Positions 10,648 through 21,434 of a DNA stretch of 64,000 bases are shown piece after piece. The stretch spans positions 26,904,776 through 26,968,775 of the forward strand of contig NC_081555.1 of NCBI RefSeq assembly GCF_963082655.1. Direction: 5' to 3'. The translations under genes and the position numbers were made by a program. The notes under the pieces are model-generated. The model was not told where the DNA came from. It did no database searches and worked only from the letters and a program-made list of their open reading frames with translations. The number at the start of each line of letters is the position of its first letter. Within the stretch, counting starts at the first letter, position 1. The stretch is from Stomoxys calcitrans (Eukaryota; Arthropoda; Insecta; Diptera; Muscidae).

Positions 10648-12693
10648 TAAGATTAGGTTAGGTAGACAAGAAGGTGCGGATATTAGTCCGTCCCATGCCA
10701 CTATGGACATACCTTTAAGTCAGTAATCAGCTTTTTGTGTGCTCTTTATACTAAAAAGTACTTCGAAAAAAAATCCAATGGTATTGTGTCCCCACCTAAG
10801 TGCCGGTGTCTGTTAGCCGCGAATGCCGGGCAATGACATGGGAAATGCTCTAACGTCTCATCATCTTCCTCGCATGCCCTGCATATGCAATCACTTGCCG
10901 CACCGATTTTGTATAAGTGAGCTCGTAGACCTTTGTGTCCTGTTATGATACCGAAAGCCTTACTAACCTTCTGCTTGCTTCCTTTCAGTAATAGCCTTCT
11001 CTTCTCAAAATCCTGAACTCCCCATAGGATTTTCGTCGTCCTGCTGACCGTTTCGCTGTTCCACATTGTTACATGCGTGTTCGTAGCCCATGCTCTTAGT
11101 TCGGACAGCGTGTACCCGAAAGCAAATCGTCTGTTTTTTCATTCCTCGATACCCCGTTATGCCCCCGCACCCAAACGATGCGGATTTTGCCATCTTCAGA
11201 GAAGGCGTAAATCTCCTTCTTATACTGCAAGACTGTTCGTGACCTTACCGTCCTGGTTGTTATTGCCATTATGGCAATTTTACTGTCCGTAAAGATGTTC
11301 AGACTCGACTTTCGCCCGGATCTCCGCCTGAAGCATCGTCTGGCAGTCTAAAACAGATCTCAGTTCCTGGGTTCTCAATTTGACCCCCAGGCACACTGTG
11401 TTCTCTAGCTTTGATCAATCCGTGTAGCATGATCTTCCAGATGCCAATACTAGGGTTTCGTCAGTTCAAGACTCTGCCACTGGCAGCAGTGCCTCGCCTT
11501 AAGTCTCATAGCCGCAGTGGCTGCCTCACACTTAATCTGTATGTCAATGGGTGGGATATCTAGAACAGTCTCCAATGCCCAGTTGACGTGGTCCTCATCG
11601 CTCCGCTTATGCTAAGACAACATGTTCTCTGAACCTGTTGTATGGTCTTTATGTGGCACTTTTTCTCCATAGCAGTCCCCCAAACTCTTGGGGCGTAAGT
11701 AAGTATTGGTCTAGTCACGCTGCCGTGGAGCAAGTGGACTATCCTCGGATTCAAACTCCATTTCGGGCCTACGGCCCGCTAACATAGTGGCCAACCTCCC
11801 TCCCCAGTACGCTCCTGAATGTGACACTTCCAATTCAATTTTCTGTTCAAGATCACACCTAAGTATTTGACCTTGTCAGGTATCGAAATCGTATAATTAA
11901 GGAAACGTGGTGCATTAAATTGGCCCACCTTCGTCTTCATCATGAACAGGCATATTTCAGTCTTTTCTGGGTTAACATTGAGACCTCCGGGTCTAGCCCA
12001 GTTATATGCCATATGCAAGACCATTTCGGCCTTTTGCATAGCTGGTTCGGATCCTTACCTCTTAAAAGTATTATAACATCGTCTGTGTAGCGGACTGCTT
12101 CAAATCCCTCCTCAGTCAGCATCCGTAATAGGTCATTTATGGTGGTCACCCATAGGAGTGGCGTTAAAATGCTTCCTATGGCGTGCCTTTTGCCACATTC
12201 TCCCTTATATTTATGTCATGGGACACACAATTTATCCACCTGTTCCTTAGCATATGGTTTATCCAGTCTCTAAGGAACGGATCCACCCGGTACTGGTCTA
12301 TGGATTGGATCAGTGTGTCGGTTCGCACATTGTTAGAAGCCCCTCGATGCCAATGCATACCGCCAGTGTACACGTTTTGACATTGAAGAATTCTTCTATT
12401 TTATGCACAAGTGGCCTTGCAGGGCAGTCTCCCCCGACCTTTCCTTGACATAGGCATGCTGTTTGTATTTGTGTAGTTCGCTGGATATCCTACTCTTTAT
12501 CATGGTGTCCAAAATGCGTTCCATGGTCTTGAGTAGAAAGGACGTAAGGCTTAAAGGTCTGTAGGCCTTTGGTGTGGTATAACTTGCCTTGCCGGGCTTT
12601 CGAAATATATGCAAGCCCAGACACACTGTGAAAATATTGGCCAGTGGGGCGCCAGATAGAAGTAGAGCTAGGCGCTTGAAATTTTGCACACAT
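10648..12693 (-). pseudogene. RNase H-type non-LTR retrotransposon (LINE A), RT to 3' end
   Basis: Reading on the minus strand from 12693 downward: KAYRPLSLTSFLLKTMERIL is the RT 'fingers' region, and DPFLRDWINHMLRNRWINC follows. EAVRYTDDVIILLRGKDPNQ holds the catalytic DD pair near 12078-12089. KTEICLFMMKTKV and KVKYLGVILNRKLNWKCHIQ close the palm. RPILTYAPRVWGTAMEKK lies past the palm. The C-terminal zinc-binding piece CRACEEDDETLEHFPCHCPAF is near 10810-10895. The 3' untranslated part carries GCATGGGACGGACTAATATC (reverse complement), and the copy ends in CTAACCTAATC. Stops and frame changes occur between pieces, and the endonuclease and 5' half are missing. The clade is one of those with RNase H (I, LOA or R1 group). 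I cannot decide which. Confidence 0.8.
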
Positions 12694-13735
12694 ACTTCCC
12701 CTCAGCGTAGGTCTGTTGGGATTTTAAATGGGCCATATCGGTCCATGTTAATGTAGCTGCCATATAAACCGGTCTTGGATCTCGACTTCTGGAGCCTCTA
12801 GATGGCACAATTCTTATCCTATTTAGCTGAAATTTTGTATGAGGTGTTTGGTTATGATTTCCAACAAGTCAAGTATGGTCTTAATCAGTTTATATCCTGA
12901 CATAGCTGTCATATAAACCGATCTCGACCGATCAGACTTCTTGAGCCTCTAGAGGGCGCAATTGTTATCCAATTTGGTTGAAATTTTGCATATGTTTTGG
13001 TATAACTTCCAACAACTTTGCCAAGTATGGTCTAAATTTGTCTATAACCTGATAGAACCGCCATATAAACCGATCTTTCGATTTGACTTCTTGAGCCTCT
13101 AGAGGGCGCAATTCTTATCCTATTTGGTTGAAATTTTGCGTGAGGTGTTTTGTTATGACTTCCAACAACTGTGCCAAATATGCTCTAAATCGATTGATAA
13201 CCTGATATAGCTGTGATGTAAACCGACCTTGGGGTCTTGACTTCTTGAGCCTCTAGAGGGCGCATTTCTTATCCTATTTGATGTTTTGTTATGACTGCCA
13301 ACAACTGTGCTAAGTTTGGTCTAATTCTGTCTATAACCTGATATAGCTGTGATGTAAACCAATCTTTGGTCTTGAATTCTTGAGCTTCTAGAGGGCGCAA
13401 TTCTTATCCGATTTAACTGAAATTTGGCACATATTGTTTTGCAATATTAACACATTTTTGCTAAGTATGATCTAAATCGGTTCATAACCTGATATAGCTG
13501 CCATATAATCCTATCTCCGAATTTGACTTTCTGAGCCTCTTAAGGGCGCAATTATTACTCAATTTACCTGAAATTTCAAGGTGATATTTTTCGATGAGTC
13601 GGTCAATAACTTGATATAGCTCATATATGTTTGAAAAATAATTCAAGAACTTGACAAATGCGATCCATGGTGGAGGGTATATAAGATTCTGCCCTCCCGA
13701 ACTTAGCATGCTTTTACCTGTTTTCGTATACATTT
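12655..13735 (+). repeat. Family R dispersed repeat, copy 5 (about nine ~110-bp units)
   Basis: It begins mid-element with AGAGCTAGGCGCTTGAAATT, then GTAGGTCTGTTGGGATT. A regular series of units follows, with 'TCTAGAGGGCGCAATTCTTA', 'TTATGACTTCCAACAACTGT' and 'CTGATATAGCTGCCATATAA'. It ends in the family tail: ATCCATGGTGGAGGGTATAT, CCGAACTTAGCATGCTTTTA. LINE A stops where this copy starts, so the two meet at a junction in the 12660-12693 interval. Confidence 0.8.
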
Positions 13736-13739
13736 TTCT

Positions 13740-15090
13740 TCTAGGTTTTTTCTAGATTCAACGCAGTGGACCTAAGGTCACCGAGTGAAGGTGTTACTCG
13801 CTGTCCTTCAACTTAACCTTAAATATACTTCTCTTGGTTGGACATCCAGAATTTTCTTCAGTATTCTAGTAGTTCTCATGGCTTCGTCCCTATCCAGACA
13901 ACGCTTTTTTTGAATCTGTTGAAAGTTCCTTTTATTGCACATTCTCTCCATAGGAGTCTACCATATTGAGGCGTCAGTTTGTATTGCTCCAATTTTGCAG
14001 AAAAAAATCAATCTTCGGATTTTCATTGTTAAAATCCTAAGAGTAAGGAAAATCTTAAATTTGAAGTACATTTTTTTTCAGCGTACACCCTATAAACTGG
14101 AACTGAGATAGAGTCTTAAGACTATAACTTCACTCCATAAAATTTGTATCAGAGATCTGCATAGGCTACTTTGATCGATTTAGATAACGAAAAACGTTTT
14201 TCTATTGGTGACAATATGGAAAAAGTCAAAAAATAAAAGAACAGCTTTTAGTTACAATGATTTGAAATTATTAACAAACTTTGTTTTTATTATTCTATAC
14301 TAAATCTACATAAAATAAAATAAAAATTTAATAATATTTTTTTTTTCTTCTCAATGTGATTACATATAACATTTTGTATAAAATCGTACAATTTTAAACT
14401 TAATTTTCACTTAAATATATTTTCTCTTTTACTTAACAAGTAAATTTCATTTTATAAAATGTTAACATTTGTTGTAATACTGATATACATTTGTGTGTGT
14501 ATGTTTTTAGGGTTTTTAGTTTTTTTAGTTCTTAGTAATAATTAAAAATTACGTTCTGCTTTAGCTAGTTTAACATTCTGCTTTAATGAATTTTTAGTTT
14601 CTAAACTTAGTTGTTATGACAAAATTTTTAAGTTTTAGCTTAGTTAAACTCTTAGAATATAAATGTAAAAGTTATTAAGTATGAGAGTATGCATGTTAAT
14701 TTAACATCAATGTTAGACTTAACAGAGTTGAAACATGTTAAGATTTGTAAGAGATTCTAAAGAATAAATAGTTCACAAAATTCAAGGATTGTTTAAAGTA
14801 AAGGTAAATTGAAGGGAAAGCTTTGTAAATTGAAACTTCAATGTTTGTATTGCTGTATTGGTAGTGATCTTGGCTACTAGTATGGTAGAAACTATAGCTT
14901 ATCTCTTAAGAAATGTAACTAGGGTACCATAGTATTGTGATTCTAATTGAAGATAAGACACAACAAAAAATCCCAACAGTTGAGATTGTTTCCCAGATTG
15001 AAGGAATGTGGTAAAGGTTTCGGGCCAGTGTAACAAGACTTCAAGCAAAGCAGACATAAACAACAATGTCAACAGGATTACGACTGCAAT
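13740..15090. other. Non-coding, AT-rich
   Basis: 13740-14040 is mixed sequence, and 14040-14900 is strongly AT-rich with many TTTTAGTT-type runs. No open frame is longer than about 60 codons and I recognise no element. Confidence 0.5.
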
Positions 15091-15097
15091 AGCGGGC

Positions 15098-15239
15098 TCT
15101 TTCGAAATAAGTTGTACTCTTCGAGAAGGGAAATCAGTCTAAGAAAAACTCTGGGTGACCGGAGGTTGTTACGAATCATCACCCAGGGTTTTTCTTAGGC
15201 TGATTTCCCTTCTCGAAGAGTACAACTTATTTCGAAAGA
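15098..15239. repeat. Long hairpin: 61-bp inverted repeat with 20-bp loop
   Basis: The left arm 15098-15158 and right arm 15179-15239 are reverse complements with about two mismatches. The arms include TTCGAAATAAGTTGTACTCT and GAGAAGGGAAATCAG. The loop is GACC to ATCA, about 20 bases. No transposon ends are recognised next to it. Confidence 0.88.
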
Positions 15240-15459
15240 TTAGCAAAGAGGTCTGCAGACTTTATAACAGAAAAAAGCGGCAGTTTATTGGAATGTGTAT
15301 TGCATACGTCTCAAGGAAAACTATAAGATTATCAGAGCGTCAAAATGTGTCTCCTGGAAGCTTTTCTGCGAACAGGTCGATAGCGTTAATGATGTCGCCA
15401 ATATGAAACAGTTTCTCTCAAAAACCCATGTCTAAACTGAAACATTAGTAGACGACATG
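15240..15459. other. Short stretch without a recognised feature
   Basis: An open frame runs from the right hairpin arm to 15406 (KISKEVCRLYNRKKRQFI), but it resembles no family that I know. I do not call it a gene. Confidence 0.35.
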
Positions 15460-16210
15460 GTTTAGGTTTAAGTGGCAGCCTACCATCAAACTCAATTTTT
15501 TGTAAATTTTTACCCATGATCATTCCACTAACGAACAGGGGCAAATTTCTCACATATCAATGAGTGCGGTCCTATTCAAGTTTAAGCTCAATGATAAGGG
15601 GCCTCCTTTTTATAGCCGAGTCCGAACGGCGTGCCGCAGTGCGACACCTCTTTGGAGAGAAGTTTTACATGGCGTAGTACCTTACAAATGTTGCCAGCAT
15701 TAGGAGGGGAAATCCACCGCTGAAAATTTGTTTCTGATGGTCTCGCCAGGATTCGAACCCAGGCTTTCAGCGTCATAGGCCGACATGCTAACCTCTGCGC
15801 TAACCTCAGACTCACTTAGACGTTATCGACCATTGTGATACCACAGGAACAGGAGAAGGAAAATGCCTTCTAATTCCTACCGTTGAAGCATCTAAATTGC
15901 TTTAAAAGGCCCAACAACTTGCGTATTTTCACATCCGGCAAACCACACAAGTTCTAAAAAGAATAAGAACCTAAAGTGGAACTTCTTCTGACTGCCCGTG
16001 CGGGACAAACACGTAGCAGAAGTTCTATAATCTCTTCTTCCTCGACGTCCTCACGGCTTTTGCAATCTTCAGTCAGAATGTTTTCCGATCAGACAGTGAT
16101 CTGTCATGACGGATGCAATGACTGAGACGTCTGTTCTAGCCAGCGACAACAAAGCGGTAGACCTCTTCAAGTCTAGGTTTGGTCACATAGTTTTAACGAC
16201 ATGATAGTCA
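15460..16210 (-). pseudogene. LINE C-type fragment, C-terminus and 3' UTR, split by a SINE
   Basis: The plus strand reads GGTTTAAGTGGCAGCCTACC at 15467, then (after the SINE) GACTCACTTAGACGTTATCG, GATGCC-like 'AAAATGCCTTCTAATTCCTA' and CCGTTGAAGCATCTAAATTG. The same order is found at 40686-41060, in the LINE C copy. Its minus-strand protein piece is the cysteine-rich C-terminus, matching CRSCEDIEQEE in the better copy but frame-damaged here. The SINE lies between copies of CA(A/G)ACTCA. Confidence 0.7.
15505..15806 (-). mobile_element. tRNA-derived SINE, near-complete copy nested in a LINE
   Basis: The reverse complement starts with the A-box region GCGCAGAGGTTAGCATGTCG, then TATGACGCTGAAAGCCTG and the B box GGTTCGAATCC. 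The body follows with TGGCAACATTTGTAAGGTAC and GACACCTCTTTGGAG (on the plus strand), and it ends CCCTGTTCGTTAGTGGAATG then ATCATGGG. It sits within the LINE C-type 3' UTR, flanked by CAAACTCA and CAGACTCA. These look like a target-site duplication with one change. Confidence 0.87.
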
Positions 16211-16309
16211 GAGCAGTTACAACATGTTGAGGCTTTTGATGAAAGCATATTTACCACATTATACGACAGGACTCAGGGAGACAGCGTAATATTGGAATCA
16301 TGGGATTGA

Positions 16310-17695
16310 TCGTGGGCTTATCATTTCGGAATTTATGGTAAAGGAAGCCTTGAGGAGCTTCCAATCATTTAAGTCATCCGGACCTAATGGAATATTGCCA
16401 GGGTTACTACAGAAGTAGGCCAACTATCTGGAGCCACATCTGTCCACTATTTTTACAGCGTGTCTAGGACTTGCATATACTCCGAATGCTTGGCAGTAGG
16501 CAAGGATGGTATTTATAGCCAATCCCGCCAAGGCAAGTTATGCGACATCAAAGGCCTACAAACCTATAAGCCTAACGTCCTTTGTACTCAAAACCATGGA
16601 ACGTATTGTGAATACCATGGTAAAGACATCCAGCGAATTGCTCATATGTATACAGCAGGCCTATCTCAAGGGAGATCGGTGGAGACTGCCCTGCAAAAAA
16701 TTGTGCATAGAATTGAAAATATTTTTGATGCCAAGACTTGCGCACTGGCGGTATGACATCGAGGCGGCTTTTAACAATGTGCATACACTGATCCAATCCC
16801 CAGACCAGTACCGCGTGGACCGACTCTGTAGAGACGGATAGCCTATATGCCATGGAATAGGTGGATAAATTGTGGGTCCCTTGGAAGGGGGTATTTTTTA
16901 CCGCTCCTTTGAGTAAACACCATAAATAATTTATTACGGATGCTGACTGAGAAGGGAATTGAACCCGTCTGCTATGCAGACGCTGTTTTAATACTTCTAA
17001 GAGGTAAGGATCCGAACCAGCTACGCAAAAGTGCCGAAAGGGTCTTGCGGATGGCAAACTACTGGGCTGGACCTAGGGGACTCAGCGTTAACGCAGAGAA
17101 GACTGAAATCTGCCTGTTCACGAGGAAGGCGAAGGTGACGCACCACACTTCCGATTTCTACATGACATGGTCTAATAGTTAGGAGTGATCTTGGGTAGGA
17201 AACTTAATTGGAAGTGTAACATTCAGGAACGTACTGAGAAGACTCACAGATGTTTGATACTACATAGACAGGCCGTGGGATCGAAATAGGGCCTGAATCC
17301 AAGGATATTCCACTGTAATCCACGCCCTTGTAGAGCAAGCGTGATAAGACCAATGCTTCCTTACGCCTCAGTAGTTTGATGGACTGCTATGGAGAAAAAT
17401 GCAACATAAGGACCATACAACAGGTTCAGAGAACAGGTTGTCTTGGCGAGCGCTGAGGACCACGCTCACTAGGGCACAGGAGACAAGTCTAGATATCAGA
17501 CCCATACACATACAGACTAAGTGTGAGGCAACCACTGCGGCTATAAGACATAAGAAGATGGGAGAATGGATAGAGGATAGGAGCAGGTCATACCATAGCG
17601 ATATAATTGAGGCGACGGTAGTAAACTTGGAAGAAATGGAAGAGATTTCCGATTGGATACCTAAGACGACACTTGATGTCGAGTGCTAGGCACTG
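16310..17695 (+). pseudogene. RNase H-type non-LTR retrotransposon (LINE B), RT region
   Basis: The start reads EALRSFQSFKSSGPNGILPG near 16350-16410, the 'K(S/A)(P/S)GPDG' segment at the opening of the RT. KAYKPISLTSFVLKTMERIV follows near 16555-16612, then YADA at 16973-16984 where the catalytic pair should read YADD. GLSVNAEKTEICLFTRKAKV is near 17090, and NCDATTAA-like 'KCEATTAAIRHKKMGEWIE' near 17515-17570. A stop interrupts the first block and the frame changes at least four times. It is close to LINE A in sequence but in opposite orientation. The 161-codon minus-strand frame at 16572-17057 is antisense to it and is not a gene. Confidence 0.8.
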
Positions 17696-18190
17696 CTGCC
17701 AGCGGCACAGCCTTGGATTGGCGGAACTCTGGTTGTTATTGTGTTCTATTTTTCGTCTGCTGGATTCTGTTGAATATACAGATCCAGGAACGAGTGGTTC
17801 TGGCAGGTGATATGTGACGTGTGTCGTGTGGTCCCTTGTCACAATCGGGACACACATCCTGCACGTTAGCATCAATCTTTGTTGGTGTAGTAGCAGTGTG
17901 TGGTACAATGAGGCGGCAGCACCTACTGATGAAGGAATTCGACGGGTCAATCCGGTACATACAACCGGCTGCCATGGGATCTTTGCTCTATAGGCATCAA
18001 TCTTTGCTCTATAGAAGTTAAAGCGGCTGCATATGCTGATTTTGCGGTTCTGACAGATCTGAATATTATTCCACTCTGTGTCATAGAATATGGTTTGAAT
18101 AACCTATCTCACCTCTTCGGATCAGTCACAGTTTCGTCGCCAAAAATGACTGAGGTCCTGTCTCCCGCCTACTGGGGTTCGAGAATGTCT

Positions 18191-18575
18191 TAACAGTAGA
18201 CCACAACTAGCCTAAACCGGTGCCTTAGTTACATTGCTCCAATTGTTGCAGCCACAAATCCCGCTTATGTTTATTGACTACCCTGTTTTTTTCCAGATTG
18301 AGCTCGCTGATTCTGGTGTTAATGGAGTCCGTGCAACGAATCCCATCGTGCTCCTCTTCGGGAACCGATACCTGAGATTGACTTAACAGTAGACCACAAC
18401 TAGCCTAAACCGGTGCCTAAGTTACATTGCTTCAAGTGTTCCAGCCACGAATACCGCTTGTGTTTATTGACTACTCTGTTTATTTTCAGATTGAGCTCGC
18501 TGATTCTGGTGTTAGTGGAGTCGGTGCAACGAATCCCATCTTGCTCCTTTTCGGAAACCGTTACCTGCACCGTGA
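18191..18575. repeat. 192-bp tandem duplication within the LINE E linker
   Basis: TTAACAGTAGACCACAACTA starts at 18191 and again at 18383. Each is followed by GCCTAAACCGGTGCC, then by GTTTATTGACTAC and AGATTGAGCTCGCTGATTCT. The two units differ at scattered positions, so the duplication is not recent or has been converted imperfectly. Confidence 0.85.
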
Positions 18576-18840
18576 ATTTGGGCCGCACTTGGGGTATTCG
18601 ACCGGCTGGTATAAAGCGAACGGCTTCTGAATTTAAGATGTCTGTGTCGGAATTTCCTCTCGGCAACCTAGCACATTCGAGGGGGGTGTCAGTTCACTGA
18701 AGCGGCGATTGGTGTACTCTCTGAAGCCAGCCCAATGAGCCTTCTTCTGATTGATAAACGTCCTACGCTCAGAGGTTATGAAGTAGTCGGTCGATGGTGA
18801 GAATTATGGGGAGGTGGTCTGATCCCAAAGAAATTACGGC

Positions 18841-20110
18841 TTGCCCCTGATCAGGGGATGCAATGGAAATTTCTGGCGAGCTGCTGCAGTTCTTCGTAAG
18901 AGTAGTAAGGCATCCTCATTCACCATGCAAAACTTAGAGCCTGCAACCTGCTCTGCCAAAGCTATGATAGGGGAGAATGCCATGAAATGTGAATGCCAGA
19001 CAATTATGGCCAGACAGTGGCCCACTGATGTCGGCCTTGTAAGCTTGGGTCTCAATTACCAACCGGTGGTATATATTTGTTGTATTGCTCTATCTGAGCA
19101 GTATCAGAACTGACTGCTATCCTCATACACTCCATATTGAGGTCACTAGCGCCATAGCGATGGAAATGTCTGGCGAGCGCCTGCAGCTCTTCGTAATAGT
19201 AATGGGGCATCCTCATTCACAGTACGAAACGTAGAGCCTGCAAAGTTTCTAGAACCAGGAGACTCTGCCAAAGCTATGATAGGGGAGAATGCCATGAAAC
19301 GAGATGTGCATTAAAGTCTCCTAGAACCAGACGATTATGGTGGCCCACTTATTTCGGCTTTGTAACCTTGGGTCTAATTACCAACCTGCAGTATGTATAT
19401 GTTGTATTGCTCTATCTGGGCAGTACCAGTCCTAACTGCTATCCCCATACACTCCATATTGAGGTCACTAGCGCCAGTGCGATGGAAATGTCTGGCGAGC
19501 GCCTGCAGCTCTTCGTAATAGTATTGGGGCATCCTCATTCACAGTACAAAACGTAGAGCCTGCAAAGTCTCCTAGAACCAGGAGACTCTGCCAAAGCTAT
19601 GATAGGGGAGAATACCATGAAACGAGATGTGCATTAAAGTCTCCTAGAACCAGACGATTATGGCCAGACAGTGGCCACTTATGTCGGCCTTGTAAGCTTG
19701 GGTCGCGATTACCAACCAGCATTATGTATATGTTGTATTGCTTTATCTCAGCAGTACCAGACTTGACTGCTATCTCCGTACACTCCATATTGGGGTCATT
19801 AGCGCCAGTGCGATGGAAATGTCTGGCGAGCTGCTGCAGCTCTTCGTAATAGTAGTGGGGTATTCTCATTCTCAGTACAAAATGTAGAGCCTGCAAAGTG
19901 TCCTAGAACCAGGAGACTCTGCCAAAGCTATGATAGGGGAGAATGCGGTGAAACGAGATATGCATTAAAGTCTCCTAGAACCAGACGATTATGGCCAAAC
20001 AGTGGCCCACTTATGTCGGTCTTGTAAGCTTGGGTCGCAATAACTAACCGGCGGTATGTATATGTTGTATTGCTCTACACTCCATATTGGAGTCACTAGC
20101 GCCAGGCGCA
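18841..20110. repeat. Four tandem ~300-330 bp copies of an endonuclease segment
   Basis: The block GATGGAAATGTCTGGCGAGC (one copy has GCAATGGAAATTTCTGGCGA) begins near 18860, 19157, 19479 and 19809, giving spacings of about 297, 322 and 330 bp. Each unit also has GACTCTGCCAAAGCTATGAT, AGACGATTATGGCCAGACAG, GGTATGTATATGTTGTATTG and ACACTCCATATTGAGGTCAC. Units 2-4 additionally carry CTCCTAGAACCAG. The minus strand encodes part of the LINE AP-endonuclease domain. Confidence 0.85.
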
Positions 20111-20462
20111 GGTGAGATGGGTCTATACTGCACGGAATGGTGTATCACGAAGGCCAATCCCCACCTCCATTTTTTAAGCAATTTCTACGTAGCACATTGT
20201 ATCCGCCACAACTATGCAGGCTGCATGTGTTGGTCAGCTTTGACAGACTCGGGGTATACATTGGAAACTGCTTGACCATAAAAGATCATGCAGGCGGAGA
20301 TTCGGGCGATCACGGCATGCGTGAGGTGGTTGGTGTAAACGCGAGGACGTCGAGTGTGAACATCTTTGCGGACAGTAAACAGGTTATCAGGGCAATAACA
20401 ACCAAGGCCGAATTACCGCATGCGGTAATTCGGGTCAGGCGTAGATCAAGGGTCAGGCGTTA
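20111..20462 (+). pseudogene. RNase H fragment of a LINE A/B-like element
   Basis: Plus-strand residues REVVGVNARTSSVNIFADSK then QVIRAITTKAELP match the middle of the RNase H domain, where LINE 34.6 kb has NARTWNVNIFTDSKQAIRAA. The catalytic Asp of 'ADSK' is kept. The piece ends at a 26-bp palindrome (20408-20433), then GGGTCAGGCGTAGATCAAGG. Confidence 0.6.
20408..20433. repeat. 26-bp perfect palindrome
   Basis: CCGAATTACCGCA is followed immediately by its exact reverse complement with no spacer. The palindrome stops at mismatched bases on each side. It lies in the damaged RNase H fragment. The centre is GCATGC. Confidence 0.95.
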
Positions 20463-21434
20463 ATGGGTTAAAGGGTAGGGAAATGGGACATCGTTAAAAT
20501 TGTTTAAACAAATCTTTAAAATAATATCCAAACAAGATCCTATATTTTTTCATATTTCATATGATATTTACTTTCATACTATTTTTGCCTCATAAAAAAT
20601 TTAATTGGGTATCTTACAGTCATTCATAAAGTACAATGTTGTAATTTTGTAATGTTATAAGTTTCGAATTTTGTATTTCCATTTACATTTAAACAACCCT
20701 CGCATTTGGTTCTTTATCTCTGTCTGAACTAGCTTATAAGTGATGTAATGTAATAACAATATATTTATGTATATATAAATACAGAGATTCTCTTAGTAAA
20801 TTGTGCTTAATCTGTATATATATGCATTATAAATATGAAAATTTCTTAATAGCTACTAATTAAAAATAAATTATTCTTTTGATCTTCATCGTAATAATTC
20901 AGAATTATTATTTTTGTATTTTTCTTATTTTTTTTTTATTTATTTATTTTTTTTTTGTTTGGCACGACACAGGCTATGAATTATTTTTTAGTTTTTTTTT
21001 ACTTTTGTTTGAAATGCAATCCACAGCTTTTATGAACCTGTGTTCGTTTTCTAGTCCTAATTTAAAATCTACAGCCTATTATGGAGTTTGAGGTTATATC
21101 TTCTTATGGATCAAGACTGGTAGCAACTTGTCATAGTTTTAATACAAATTAAAACTTATATTTAAGACATCTTAGATATATGAAAATAAATATCTGCTCT
21201 TCTTGGGAAGAAAGGATATTTGCATTAAAATGTTTACCAACTTTCCAAAATTTTTGTTGATTATTTTATTTGATTTAAAAAATCGAATTTTGCTAAATTG
21301 GAGAAAATGAGAAGAAACTCCAAAAATTTTATCTTTTCATTGAAAACGCCTCCCACTTAGTAGTTGGTGCGTCGAAAATAACTTTTTAACAAAAGAATTT
21401 ATTCATGGCAGAATTTCTATTGAACGCGTGAAGT
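20463..21434. other. AT-rich non-coding stretch
   Basis: It consists of long A/T runs, a TTTTTTTATTTATTTATTTT tract near 20930-20955 and TATATATAAATA near 20770. No gene or element is recognised. The plus-strand frame at 21435-22037 begins after it and is largely the reverse side of a SINE. Confidence 0.5.

Larger units (their letters stand above)
17700..20110 (-). pseudogene. Jockey-like LINE (LINE E): RT deleted, endonuclease amplified
   Basis: On the minus strand the order is endonuclease (about 20110-18840), linker (18700-18060), then the C-terminal cysteine/histidine piece (18010-17700). The RT domain between linker and C-terminus is missing. Endonuclease motifs include YNIYI and RLVLGDFNAH (19896 frame) and LAEQVAGSKFCMVNEDA (18940 frame). 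The linker has INRVVNKHKRYSWLEHLKQC and FGDETVTDPKR. The C-terminus has QDVCPDCDKGPHDTRHIS near 17828-17875. The linker is duplicated (18191-18575) and the endonuclease piece is present four times. Assignment to a Jockey-like LINE rests on the C-terminal CPxC..PHDT..H pattern and the linker. Confidence 0.75.

Noticed and set aside
15735..15806. A functional tRNA gene
   Set aside because: A and B boxes are present but no cloverleaf can be drawn, and the sequence continues into a SINE body shared with other copies.
16572..17057. 161-codon open frame on the minus strand
   Set aside because: It is antisense to the reverse-transcriptase region of LINE B, which shows recognisable motifs on the plus strand.
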